Assembly (NCBI RefSeq): GCF_014287775.1
Contig: NZ_JACOOZ010000005.1
Span: 1-64,000 of the forward strand
Origin: Eubacterium_G segne
GTDB lineage: Bacteria; Bacillota; Clostridia; Lachnospirales; Lachnospiraceae
DNA: 64,000 nucleotides
Direction: 5' to 3'
Shown in pieces: positions 16,495-25,204 of this stretch. The position numbers and the translations under genes are program-made. How positions within the stretch are numbered: position 1 is the stretch's first letter; every line of letters starts with the position of its first letter. The notes under the pieces are model-generated. The model did not search any database and was not told the origin of the DNA. It saw only the letters and a list, made by a program, of their open reading frames with translations.

Positions 16495-17466
16495 TTGAAC
16501 ATAGTAATATTAGATGCAGAAACATTATCTTTAAATAATGATATAGATTTTTCAGCATTTGATCAATATGGAAATGTTAAAATATATGGAAGCACAGGGG
16601 AAAATCAGATAGTTGAACGGATAAGTGAGGCAGATGTTGTATTATGTAATAAGACACCATTATTTGAAAAGACGCTGTGTAAAGCAACTAAACTTAAGTA
16701 TATTGGGTTATTTGCAACGGGATATAATAACGTGGATTTAGAGTACACCCGTAAAAAGGGAATAACGGTATGTAACGCAGGAAGCTATTCCACAGAGGCG
16801 GTGGCACAACATGTTTTTGCATTTATTCTTCATTTTTACAACAAGATTTCAAGGTATAATTATTTTGTACAAGAAGGCGGATGGATAAAAACCGACAAAT
16901 TTTCCCCGTTTATGGAAATGAAGGAATTAAGTGGAAAAACTATAGGCATAATAGGATATGGCTCTATTGGAAAGAAGGTGGCTCAAATTGCAAATGCCTT
17001 TGGCATGAATGTGCTTGCCTACAGTCGAAGTGCACTAAAAAATGAGGGCACAATACTAAAAAATGAGTCATTTGCAGAATATGCACAGGTTGATACAATT
17101 CTTAAGAAGTCAGACATTGTTACAATGCACTGCCCATTAAACAGGGATTCGGAAAAAATGTGCAACAAAGAATTCTTTTGTAAAATGAAGCGTGATAGTT
17201 TGTTCATTAACACATCCCGTGGAGGTGTGGTGGATGAGGATGATTTAGTCTATGCCCTTAACCATGATGTTATATGTGGAGCGGCATTAGATGTGGTATC
17301 AAAAGAACCGATGGCGCCTAATTGTCAGTTACTTAATGCCAAAAACATTATAATCACTCCTCATGCTGCATGGGCTCCGTTGGAGACAAGAACGCGACTT
17401 ATTAAAATCGTTTCAGAAAATTTGCAAAAATGGCTTGCAGGAACCCCTATAAATGTTATAGAATAA
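16495..17466 (+). CDS. D-isomer 2-hydroxyacid dehydrogenase, glycerate dehydrogenase-like
   Basis: 323 residues, NAD-dependent. The substrate domain is split around a Rossmann domain with GYGSIGKKVAQ (near residue 152). Catalytic Arg lies in NTSRGGVVDEDDL, Glu in the following segment (VSKEPM) and His in ITPHAAW. It most resembles HprA/GyaR-type glycerate or hydroxypyruvate reductases, but the exact substrate cannot be read from sequence. Translation starts at TTG 16495, with GGAGG seven bases upstream. It starts 26 bases after the glycosidase stop without a terminator, so they may be co-transcribed despite unrelated roles. Confidence 0.88.
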   Translation: MNIVILDAETLSLNNDIDFSAFDQYGNVKIYGSTGENQIVERISEADVVLCNKTPLFEKTLCKATKLKYIGLFATGYNNVDLEYTRKKGITVCNAGSYSTEAVAQHVFAFILHFYNKISRYNYFVQEGGWIKTDKFSPFMEMKELSGKTIGIIGYGSIGKKVAQIANAFGMNVLAYSRSALKNEGTILKNESFAEYAQVDTILKKSDIVTMHCPLNRDSEKMCNKEFFCKMKRDSLFINTSRGGVVDEDDLVYALNHDVICGAALDVVSKEPMAPNCQLLNAKNIIITPHAAWAPLETRTRLIKIVSENLQKWLAGTPINVIE

Positions 17467-17573
17467 AACAAAAGGGGCGTCGGTTAGAACACAAAATCTA
17501 ATACGTTTTGATATGGGAGAGCGGATATTTCCCAAATTGTATTAAAATTTTATATCTTAAAGGAGGAACAATC

Positions 17574-18449
17574 ATGAAAAGATTGGCAAAGAAATTTGCA
17601 GCATCAGTTCTTGCACTTACACTTGTAATTGCTATGGGAACTACATGTTTTGCAGCAACTTGGGGCAGCTACTTTGTTGCTACAGAAGGATGGTACGAAG
17701 GAGCAGAAGGAAAGTTAACATCAAACAAGGCATCAGGCTTTACAGCAGCTATTGATTCTGTAGGCTGGATGGGTGTTTGGGGAGCTCAGGTTTACATTGA
17801 TGGAGCTAAAAGCGGAAATGCTAAAAACATTAATGTAAAGAAGGGACAGACATACACACTTTCATTTACAATTAAGGCAACAAATATCACAAAGTTTGCA
17901 TATGTTAAGGTTGCTACAGGTGATACATTAGCATACTCAACATGGGTAAAGATTCCAGCTAACAAGACAGTTAAGGTAAACAAGACATTTAAGGCAAAAG
18001 CTAATGCAAACTCAGTTTATTTTGGACTTGGTGGAGATATCGGTGACAGAGAAGGTGTATCAGAAGACGGAGATGCCACTACAAGATATCAGGTATTTAG
18101 AAAACAGTTTAAGCAGGAACCAGCAGACGGACTTGCAGTTGATGCTAATGGAGATTACTCATCATCAACGTTAATTACTGTATCTAAGTTTACATTAGTT
18201 CAGCAGCCAAAGATTAAGTCAGTTAAGTCAACAAAGAAGGGCAAAGTTACCGTTAAGTTTGCAAAGGCTGCAGGAGCTTCAAAATACAAAGTGAAAGTTG
18301 GAAGAAAGGTAACTACAACTAAAAAAACAACAGTTACAGTTAAAGCTAAGGCTGGAAAGAAAGTAAGTGTACAGGTAGCAGCAGTTGCAAAATCATCAGG
18401 TGTTGCAGGTGCATATAGTGCAAAGAAAACAGTTAAGGTTAAAAAATAA
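17574..18449 (+). CDS. secreted carbohydrate-binding-type protein with FN3-like tail
   Basis: 291 residues. The start is ATG 17574 with AGGAGG just upstream; an upstream in-frame ATG at 17508 lacks one. The signal peptide MKRLAKKFAASVLALTLVIA ends near CFAAT. A beta-sandwich resembling CBM4/9-type modules (residues ~25-205; aromatic WGSYF, GWMGVW; LSFTIKAT) is followed by an FN3-like domain rich in Lys/Val/Thr ending KTVKVKK. No catalytic residues are recognised. It probably binds glycan outside the cell or at the wall. The tail resembles those of four other proteins in this island. Confidence 0.7.
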   Translation: MKRLAKKFAASVLALTLVIAMGTTCFAATWGSYFVATEGWYEGAEGKLTSNKASGFTAAIDSVGWMGVWGAQVYIDGAKSGNAKNINVKKGQTYTLSFTIKATNITKFAYVKVATGDTLAYSTWVKIPANKTVKVNKTFKAKANANSVYFGLGGDIGDREGVSEDGDATTRYQVFRKQFKQEPADGLAVDANGDYSSSTLITVSKFTLVQQPKIKSVKSTKKGKVTVKFAKAAGASKYKVKVGRKVTTTKKTTVTVKAKAGKKVSVQVAAVAKSSGVAGAYSAKKTVKVKK

Positions 18450-18472
18450 TATAATACTGTTTACAGTATATG

Positions 18473-18503
18473 AAAAGGATCGTTGCATGACGGTCCTTTT
18501 TAC
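18473..18503 (+). terminator. intrinsic terminator
   Basis: AAAAGGATCG (18473-18482) pairs with CGGTCCTTTT (18491-18500), one U-G pair, eight-base loop, T-rich end. A small palindrome ATACTGT-TT-ACAGTAT lies just before it at 18454-18469. Confidence 0.85.
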
Positions 18504-18571
18504 GTTATAATACCAAAAAATTAGGCATTTGATATAAAGACTATTATAAGTCGGAAGAAGTCGAACGATTT

Positions 18572-18602
18572 TTTACATTTTTAGGAAAAAATAGTGTATA
18601 AT
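18572..18602 (+). promoter_or_regulatory. candidate promoter of the SSB-like gene
   Basis: TTTACA (18572-18577) and TATAAT (18597-18602), 19-base spacer, about 50 bases before the start codon. Confidence 0.5.
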
Positions 18603-18651
18603 AATATTGATAAAAAAATAATACACCAAAGTGTGGTAAGGGGGAAATACA

Positions 18652-19281
18652 ATGATTGACAAAGTTATTGAGAACAACAGAGTGAGTATTATAGGAGAAA
18701 TCGTATCAGAATTCAGATTTAGCCATGAAGTTTTTGGAGAGGGATTTTACATAGTTGATGTGTCTGTAGACCGACTAAGTGATTTAACAGATGTAATTCC
18801 GTTAATGGTATCTGAGAGACTGGTAGATATTAACGAAGACTACCAGGGCAGACTGGTAGAGGTTTCAGGTCAGTTTAGATCCTATAACAGGCACGAGGGG
18901 ACAAAGAACAAGCTGGTTCTTTCCATATTCGTAAGAGAATGGGAAGAGGTAGAAGAGAATCTTGAGTCAGGAAAAACTAATCAAATCTTTTTGGATGGAT
19001 ATATCTGTAAGGCACCAATTTACAGAAAAACGCCATTAGGAAGGGAAATTGCTGATTTGCTTATTGCTGTAAATCGCCCATATGGAAAGTCAGATTATAT
19101 ACCTTGTATTGCATGGGGGAGAAATGCGAGATATGCATCTAACTTTGAAGTGGGAGGACATATTCAAATCTGGGGAAGAGTTCAGAGCAGGGAATATGTA
19201 AAGAAGATTAGTGAGGAAGAGACTGAAAAGCATGTAGCCTATGAAGTTTCGGTAAGTAAGTTAGAATATATTGATGATTAA
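18652..19281 (+). CDS. single-stranded DNA-binding-like protein with two OB folds
   Basis: 209 residues with two successive OB-fold-like segments. The first (~8-95) has IIGEIVSEFRFSHEV and GFYIVDVSVDR. The second (~105-207) has FLDGYICKAPIYRKTPLGRE, IPCIAWG and GGHIQIWGRVQSREY, the pattern of SSB/PriB proteins. Housekeeping SSB usually has one OB fold and an acidic DDDIPF-like tip; this one ends KLEYIDD, with only a short acidic end. It is probably a second SSB-family protein, found in Lachnospiraceae, whose role is not established. It has its own promoter and terminator. GGGGG precedes the ATG. Confidence 0.75.
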   Translation: MIDKVIENNRVSIIGEIVSEFRFSHEVFGEGFYIVDVSVDRLSDLTDVIPLMVSERLVDINEDYQGRLVEVSGQFRSYNRHEGTKNKLVLSIFVREWEEVEENLESGKTNQIFLDGYICKAPIYRKTPLGREIADLLIAVNRPYGKSDYIPCIAWGRNARYASNFEVGGHIQIWGRVQSREYVKKISEEETEKHVAYEVSVSKLEYIDD

Positions 19282-19338
19282 AAATATACTGTTGTGTTTA
19301 GTTCCGGTAAGGAGCAATCCACAACAGTATATTTTTTT
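19282..19338 (+). terminator. intrinsic terminator
   Basis: A 15-pair perfect stem (19282-19296 with 19320-19334; core ATACTGTTGTG/CACAACAGTAT), 23-base loop and a T run. Confidence 0.93.
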
Positions 19339-19551
19339 GAATTAAAAGAAAAAAATCTGACGGTTAAAATATAAGATATTCAGGAAAAGATGTAAAAATG
19401 ATTTTATGTATATAAGGTATGAAAAACTGAATTGTGATAATTATACCAATATATGGTAGTGGTTATAAATAAAATATGTGAAAAAAATCACATTTGAAAT
19501 GGATAAAAGTATTTTTATTTGTGAAAAGTGCGTAATTGAAACATTTTTATA

Positions 19552-19580
19552 TTGATTATCTTTATAAAAAATGTTACAAT
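19552..19580 (+). promoter_or_regulatory. sigma-A-type promoter of the 19642 gene
   Basis: TTGATT (19552-19557), 17 bases, TACAAT (19575-19580). The rest of the gap 19339-19551 is AT-rich with no frame or hairpin that I can support. Confidence 0.65.
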
Positions 19581-19641
19581 ACAGGTAACTGAAAATTAGG
19601 CGTTTTCAAAAAAGGAGAAATATTTAAAGGAGGAAATGAAA

Positions 19642-20733
19642 ATGAGAAATATTTTCAAGAAAGCGTTAGCAGGAACAATGTCAGTTGCATTGGTTGCATC
19701 TTTATTTGTAGGAGCTGATGTTAATAAGACAACAGTAAAGGCAGAGGATGGACAGTTATCATCATGGCAGGTATATCAGTCAGGAACTGCACCACATGCT
19801 TGGGGTGATTATGAGGAGTCAGCATATAATTCAATTACTTTTACTGATTCAGCTAATACAACAGTTACAAATTTCAATTCAGCAACAACAAATGCCAATG
19901 GTGAAGTTGTTGGAGGAATAACTGATTCAGGCGTGGTTGCAAATGGTTTTGCAGCTAATATCAAGAGCAATGGTTGGCAGGCAGACTATGGTAATGGTTT
20001 AAACAATCCATGGTCACTTAGAATGACAATGGATAATATCAAACTTACAGAGGGTCATATTTATAATATTTCATTTAAGGCAAAAGCTACATCAACTAAG
20101 TATTTTAACCTTGCATTTAATACAGGTTCAGGTGACTATATGTTTGGTGAAACAGAAGCAGAACTTGGAACTGATGAAAAGACATTTACATACACCGAAT
20201 TTAAGAGCCAGGCAACAACATCTTTACAGATGGTTATTTCATTAGGAGCTTTCCCGGTTGTAAATGAAAATGTAAAGGCTAAAGAAGCAAACTGGACAGG
20301 TACAGTTACATTCTCAGATATCACTTTTGAAGATTTAGGTGTTGATCCGGATTATGAAAAGGCACCGGAAATTCCAACAGAAAAACCTACAGTTAAGCCA
20401 ACTGAGAAACCTACAGTTAAGCCAACTGAGAAACCAACAGTAAAACCTACAGTTAAGCCAACAACAAAGCCTACTGTAAAAACACTTGCAAAGGTTAAAG
20501 GTCTTAAGGCTGTAAACAAGAAAAAAGGAACTGTTAAGCTTTCATGGAAGAAGGTTTCAAAGGCTAAGAAGTACCAGATTAAGGTTGGAAGCAAGACATA
20601 TAGCGCAAAGAAGAATACATTAACAGTTAAGAAACTTAAAAAGGGTAAGAAATACACATTTAAGGTTCGTGCAATTGCAAGTGGATACAAATCAAGTGCA
20701 TGGGTTAAAAAGTCAATTAAAATTAAAAAATAG
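19642..20733 (+). CDS. secreted CBM-like protein with Pro-Thr-Lys repeat linker and FN3-like tail
   Basis: 363 residues. ATG 19642 is preferred over ATG 19636 because AAAGGAGG (19626-19633) lies eight bases from the former and two from the latter. The signal peptide MRNIFKKALAGTMSVALVAS ends near VKAED. A CBM4/9-like beta-sandwich (~35-235; SLRMTMDNIKL, YNISFKAKAT) is followed by a linker of repeated PTVKPTEK units (~245-285) and an FN3-like domain ending KKSIKIKK. No catalytic motif is seen. The DNA of the linker is itself repetitive, so repeat number may vary between strains. Substrate is unknown. Confidence 0.72.
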   Translation: MRNIFKKALAGTMSVALVASLFVGADVNKTTVKAEDGQLSSWQVYQSGTAPHAWGDYEESAYNSITFTDSANTTVTNFNSATTNANGEVVGGITDSGVVANGFAANIKSNGWQADYGNGLNNPWSLRMTMDNIKLTEGHIYNISFKAKATSTKYFNLAFNTGSGDYMFGETEAELGTDEKTFTYTEFKSQATTSLQMVISLGAFPVVNENVKAKEANWTGTVTFSDITFEDLGVDPDYEKAPEIPTEKPTVKPTEKPTVKPTEKPTVKPTVKPTTKPTVKTLAKVKGLKAVNKKKGTVKLSWKKVSKAKKYQIKVGSKTYSAKKNTLTVKKLKKGKKYTFKVRAIASGYKSSAWVKKSIKIKK

Positions 20734-20758
20734 TTTTTGACAGCATACTATATAAATG

Positions 20759-20784
20759 TTACCCAATGCTTATGCATTGGGTAA
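20759..20784 (+). terminator. hairpin after the CBM gene
   Basis: TTACCCAATGC (20759-20769) and GCATTGGGTAA (20774-20784) form a perfect 11-pair stem with a four-base loop. Only CTGTTT follows, so it may be a weak terminator or an mRNA 3'-end stabiliser between two related secreted genes. Confidence 0.55.
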
Positions 20785-20830
20785 CTGTTTAATAACAGGT
20801 AATTTATCAATTTGTTCAGGAGGACAAGAA

Positions 20831-22204
20831 GTGAGAAAAGGATTTTTAAAGAAAGTATCATCAGTTGCTTTAGCTCTTACTATGGTAGTTGGTTCAATTA
20901 ATATTGTTCCAGCTGCATCACATGCCAGCAATGGAGCTAATGTTGCTTCAAATATTACATGGAACTATTTTTCAATAATTCCTGCGGATGGAAAAGAATC
21001 AAGCTTAGATAAGCTTCATAATGGACATGTAGATGGAGAAGATGGTAAGAAGGTTAAGTATTGTTGGTATCATGCATTGACACATATTAGAACTGAGGAT
21101 TATCCTAATGGTCAGGTTCCTTTAGGAGATTTTGCAACACAGGGATGGGTTGCACCGGGAGCAACAGCTTCTAAAGCTCAGTTTTGGGCAGCTAATACAG
21201 GATGGGACGGACAGTATAATGAACGTGACGGCTCATTAGTAGGTGATAATCCGTACGGACTTAGATTTTATACATCAAATATTCCTGTAGAAAAAGGTCG
21301 TACATATACTGTATCTTTCAAATATAGAAGTACACTTAAAGGTAAGAAAACTATATATGAAAAAGATGAATACGGTGATTACAAATACGATGAAAACGGT
21401 GAAAGAATTCCGGTATTAGATGAAAATAATGATCCGATACAGGAAGATAATTACATTAAGCACATAGGTTTTAATGTTATTAATCCTGCCAATAATAACG
21501 GCTTAGATTTAACTTCATATTCAGGATGTACATCAGGTGGAAGTATTGAAGCAGATAGCAGTGTTGAAGGCGAAAAGACTGTAAAGGTAACAGTAAAGGT
21601 TCCAAAGACATATGCAGGAAACGCAATATGTGTTCAGTTTACAGCCGGTTCATATATTACAACATATCCTGATGAAACAGCAATGAAGGGTAGCCTTTTT
21701 GTTGATGATTTCAAAGTTACAGCAGGTAACCAGTATACAGTTAAGTACATATGTGGAAATCAGTCATATACAGAGCATGTTAATGCTGGAGAAAAGGCAT
21801 CAGGACATCAGTTCGCTGTAAAGGGAAAGACATTCTCTGCATACAAAGTAGGTTCATCAAAATACAATCTTTCTACACCTGTAAAGGGCAACTTAAATAT
21901 TACATGTGTTTACACAGCTACAAAGAAGCCGGGTAAGGCAAAAGTAACATTTAAGGCTGCAAAGAAGAGTGCTAAATTAAGATTTAAGAAGCTTTCTAAT
22001 GCAAAGGGATACGAAATTAAGTATGCTAATAACAGCAAAATGAAAAAGGCTAAAACAAAGACAACAACAAAATCAAGTATAGCGATTAAGAAGTTAAAAT
22101 CAGGAAAGAAGACATATTTCCGGGTTAGAGCATACAATTTAGATTCAGCAGGAAAGAAAGTATACAGCAAAAAAGTTGTAAAGAAATCTATTGTTATTAA
22201 ATAA
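20831..22204 (+). CDS. secreted CBM-like protein with B-repeat-like and FN3-like domains
   Basis: 457 residues from GTG 20831, with AGGAGG seven bases upstream. The signal peptide VRKGFLKKVSSVALALTM... is cut near HASNG. A large beta-sandwich region (~40-300, with TYTVSFKYRST) is interrupted by an acidic insert (DEYGDYKYDENGERIP). Residues ~300-365 (YTVKYICGNQSYTEHVNAGE) resemble bacterial B-repeat-like domains, and an FN3-like tail ends KKSIVIK. No catalytic residues are recognised. It is likely a glycan-binding or adhesion protein acting with the neighbouring glycosidases. Confidence 0.68.
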   Translation: MRKGFLKKVSSVALALTMVVGSINIVPAASHASNGANVASNITWNYFSIIPADGKESSLDKLHNGHVDGEDGKKVKYCWYHALTHIRTEDYPNGQVPLGDFATQGWVAPGATASKAQFWAANTGWDGQYNERDGSLVGDNPYGLRFYTSNIPVEKGRTYTVSFKYRSTLKGKKTIYEKDEYGDYKYDENGERIPVLDENNDPIQEDNYIKHIGFNVINPANNNGLDLTSYSGCTSGGSIEADSSVEGEKTVKVTVKVPKTYAGNAICVQFTAGSYITTYPDETAMKGSLFVDDFKVTAGNQYTVKYICGNQSYTEHVNAGEKASGHQFAVKGKTFSAYKVGSSKYNLSTPVKGNLNITCVYTATKKPGKAKVTFKAAKKSAKLRFKKLSNAKGYEIKYANNSKMKKAKTKTTTKSSIAIKKLKSGKKTYFRVRAYNLDSAGKKVYSKKVVKKSIVIK

Positions 22205-22222
22205 TTAGATTTTAAATATTTG

Positions 22223-22270
22223 AAAGGGTGGAAGGGTTATATATTTAAATAACTTTTTCTGCCCTTTTAT
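22223..22270 (+). terminator. imperfect terminator hairpin
   Basis: AAAGGG (22223-22228) pairs with CCCTTT (22262-22267), with inner pairing GGAAG/CTTTTTC and GTTA/TAAC interrupted by loops, then TTAT. A modest terminator. Confidence 0.5.
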
Positions 22271-22326
22271 TTATAGGCATTTGTTAGGGTTTATGATGAA
22301 AATGCTAGGAGGTTTTCATAATTTAT

Positions 22327-23862
22327 ATGGAGAAAATAAAAAAAATATTGGCTATGGTTTTATCCGTTGCATTATTATTTTCAGGAATGATATTTGACAA
22401 TACTGTAACTAAGGCAGACGAGACAAATACCTGGTCAGGTGAAGCAATAATAAGCCCGGAACAAAATAAGTTAATTGGTGCGGGATATATTGATATTAAA
22501 TGGAATAATACATTGGAAAATGTAAAGCAGTATAAGGTCTATATTGACGGAACATTAAAAAAGACAATGTCACCATCAGGGGACATTATGAAATTTGAAT
22601 TTTATACTACCAATGTGAAGGGATATACAGAACAAATTGTTGCAGAATTAAAGGATAACACTGTTGTAAAATCAGATGTAAGAAATTTTTATGTAACAAA
22701 AAAAGGAATATGTGTCAACCGAAGAGATATGGGTGCAGCAGTTGATCCGGCATCAATGAATATCGGATGGTATTATGACTGGGACTACAAATCATTAAAA
22801 GACTGGAATTATAAAAATAAAAAATTTTATGATTTAGAGTTTGTTCCTATGATTTGGGGAGACGATTCAGTAGATATTTCTAAAAGATGTGAGTATGCCA
22901 ACAGAAAAGGTTACAAATATATGTTGTCATATAATGAGCCGGATTTAAAAGGGGAATCAAATAAGCAGCCTGATACAATGAGATACAGATGGAATGAAAT
23001 GATTGACAGCAAAGGAAGTCTCAGATTAGGTTCTCCTGCAACAGAAACATTTCAGATTAATTCTGACAAGTGGTGGACACCATTTTGGAATGGCTTAAAT
23101 CAAACGCAGAAAAATAATATGACATTTATTGCAGTACATGCATATCAGCATTATTATGACAATGCTGACACGGCATTAGAGTATCTTCATACAATAGATG
23201 AAATATATGCAAAATACAAAAAGCCTATTTGGATTACTGAGTTCGCAGTAGCGGATTCAGGAAATGTATTTAATCCTAAAAACGCCAAGCATAATGCACA
23301 GGTTCAGGAATTTATGAAAATTGTTCTTAAGGGATTAAATGAAAGAAGCTATGTTGAAAGATATTCATGGTTCGATTTTAATCCGGAAGATTCAAAAACA
23401 GGTGCTTCAGGTATTTATTATTATGATACGGGAAAGCTTACAACCTTAGGACAGATATATGCAAATATTGGAAATCCGGCAGGATATAATGCTAAAAAGT
23501 ATAATGTATTATATACAACTTCAAAGAATACATCCATGGCTTCCTGCGTTGCGGCAGTGCCTACTACAGTTTATAGTGTGACAGCTAAAAAGAAGGCCTT
23601 TAGCTATAGCATAAAATCTGTAAAAAGAGCCGCAGGATATCAGGTTCAGTATTCATTAAACAAGAAGTTTAGCACAAAGAAAAAATACAAAACAAAAACA
23701 AAGAATATTTCAGCAACAAGTGCTACAGTTAAAAACGGCACAATTAAAAAGCTAACAAAGAAGAAAACGTATTATGTAAGAGTGAGAGCTTATAAAGTAA
23801 TTAATGGAAAGAAATACTATTGTAAGTGGAGCAAAACAAATAAAGTAAAAATAAAAAAATAG
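22327..23862 (+). CDS. secreted Asl1/GH128-like glycosidase with FN3-like tail (paralogue 2)
   Basis: 511 residues. The signal peptide MEKIKKILAMVLSVALLFSG ends near TKADE. A beta-sandwich N-domain (~35-135; KLIGAGYIDIKW) precedes the hydrolase core (~140-400; YNEPD and WITEFAVAD carry the probable catalytic Glu residues; VPMIWGDD), then an FN3-like domain ending NKVKIKK. It is closely parallel in layout to the 14885 gene but lacks the Thr/Pro linker. The AGGAGG at 22307-22312 is 14 bases before the ATG, longer than usual; an ATT at 22321 is in frame at a better distance. Substrate is unknown, probably a beta-glucan-type polymer. Confidence 0.78.
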   Translation: MEKIKKILAMVLSVALLFSGMIFDNTVTKADETNTWSGEAIISPEQNKLIGAGYIDIKWNNTLENVKQYKVYIDGTLKKTMSPSGDIMKFEFYTTNVKGYTEQIVAELKDNTVVKSDVRNFYVTKKGICVNRRDMGAAVDPASMNIGWYYDWDYKSLKDWNYKNKKFYDLEFVPMIWGDDSVDISKRCEYANRKGYKYMLSYNEPDLKGESNKQPDTMRYRWNEMIDSKGSLRLGSPATETFQINSDKWWTPFWNGLNQTQKNNMTFIAVHAYQHYYDNADTALEYLHTIDEIYAKYKKPIWITEFAVADSGNVFNPKNAKHNAQVQEFMKIVLKGLNERSYVERYSWFDFNPEDSKTGASGIYYYDTGKLTTLGQIYANIGNPAGYNAKKYNVLYTTSKNTSMASCVAAVPTTVYSVTAKKKAFSYSIKSVKRAAGYQVQYSLNKKFSTKKKYKTKTKNISATSATVKNGTIKKLTKKKTYYVRVRAYKVINGKKYYCKWSKTNKVKIKK

Positions 23863-23868
23863 AACCAT

Positions 23869-23897
23869 ATTAAGGGGTGGTAATGCCGCCCCTTAAT
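23869..23897 (+). terminator. hairpin after glycosidase 2
   Basis: ATTAAGGGG pairs perfectly with CCCCTTAAT around an 11-base loop. There is no long T tract, so termination may be partial. Confidence 0.6.
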
Positions 23898-23926
23898 TAA
23901 TATCATAAGATTGGATTTAGAGTATT

Positions 23927-25123
23927 ATGTTAAAAAGCAGAAAGAAAGTAATTATGGGGATTTTATTATTAGGACTAATAATAGTATCTCTTGTGGCAGG
24001 TTTTAAAATAAATGACAAGAATCGAATACAAAAAATTAATGCAAATAAAAGCAGCTGGAAGGAAAATGCCATAACCTTTCCTGAGGCAGGAACACTGCAA
24101 CCGGCAGGATATATTACAATAAATTGGAACAGTGCTGAAAAAATAGGTAAGGTTAAAAAGTATGTAATTTATGCAGATGATAAAAAAATAGCAGAAACTA
24201 ACGGAAAAACCACTACCTATGAGTATTACACCACAGAGGTTAAGTTACATAAGATATACATAGAGGCACAAATAGAAAAAGGCTCGAAAATTTATTCTGA
24301 TGTTATTCCTTTTTACGTGAATAAAAAGGGATTGTGCATGAATAAGGATATGGCAAGAAATGTTGATGCCGGTAACTGGGGAGTTTCATGGTATTATAAC
24401 TGGAGCATAACCAAACATAATTTCACCAGTTTTAGAGATTTACAGTTTGTGCCAATGATGTGGACAACAGCACCTACAGATAAGCAGGAAATATCGGTAT
24501 TGCCTAAGCTGGGATATAAGTATGTGCTGGCATTTAATGAGCCGGATTTGGAGGAACAGTCCAATATATCAGTAGAAGATGCAGTAGAGGGAATGAAGGC
24601 ATTTATGAATCAGGATATTTATGTAGGTTCTCCTGCCACGGCATTATGTCCTCCATGGTCAGATGACTGGTTTGTGCCATTTATGAAACAAATGAAAAAA
24701 GAAAAAATGGATGTTGATTTTATACCTATTCATCATTATTGGAACTGGTGGAATGAAGAGGGGGTACAGGCATTTTTAGATTTAGTTGACAAAACATGGG
24801 AGATGTATCACAAGCCAATTTGGATAACGGAATTTGCCATAAGTGGTGTTCCTTACAGAACAAAGCAAATGAGACAATCAGTTATTGATTATATGAAGGG
24901 TGTTATTCCTGAATTAGATAAAAGAGATTATGTGGAGAGGTATTCATGGTTCTCTTTTAATCCTACAGATTACAGAAACGGAGGTTCCGCATTACTTGAT
25001 ATAACTACAGGTGAAATTACGGATTTAGGAAAACTATATCAGAGCCTTGGAATGCCTGAAGGATATGAAAATAGTAGTAAAGTTAAAAAAGAAAAAAATA
25101 CACAAAAAGATATAGTAAAATAA
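23927..25123 (+). CDS. membrane-anchored Asl1/GH128-like glycosidase (paralogue 3)
   Basis: 398 residues. A basic start followed by one hydrophobic helix (VIMGILLLGLIIVSLVAG, ~8-26) with no clear cleavage site suggests a membrane anchor rather than release. The same beta-sandwich domain (~35-135) and hydrolase core (~140-385; AFNEPDLEE and WITEFAISG) as its two paralogues follow, but the FN3-like tail is missing and the protein ends in a short Lys-rich stretch. The three paralogues thus differ in how they are held at the surface. The ribosome site is weak (TTAGAG). Substrate is unknown. Confidence 0.75.
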   Translation: MLKSRKKVIMGILLLGLIIVSLVAGFKINDKNRIQKINANKSSWKENAITFPEAGTLQPAGYITINWNSAEKIGKVKKYVIYADDKKIAETNGKTTTYEYYTTEVKLHKIYIEAQIEKGSKIYSDVIPFYVNKKGLCMNKDMARNVDAGNWGVSWYYNWSITKHNFTSFRDLQFVPMMWTTAPTDKQEISVLPKLGYKYVLAFNEPDLEEQSNISVEDAVEGMKAFMNQDIYVGSPATALCPPWSDDWFVPFMKQMKKEKMDVDFIPIHHYWNWWNEEGVQAFLDLVDKTWEMYHKPIWITEFAISGVPYRTKQMRQSVIDYMKGVIPELDKRDYVERYSWFSFNPTDYRNGGSALLDITTGEITDLGKLYQSLGMPEGYENSSKVKKEKNTQKDIVK

Positions 25124-25169
25124 TGACATAATTAACTAAAAAAACATATAATAAATAAAAGTATTTTAG

Positions 25170-25198
25170 TTGACACTATTTAATGTCAGTGTTATTAT
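25170..25198 (+). promoter_or_regulatory. sigma-A promoter of dapA-dapB
   Basis: TTGACA (25170-25175), 17 bases, TATTAT (25193-25198): close to consensus. Transcription would start near 25205, just before the lysine riboswitch. Confidence 0.8.
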
Positions 25199-25204
25199 AA
25201 ACAT

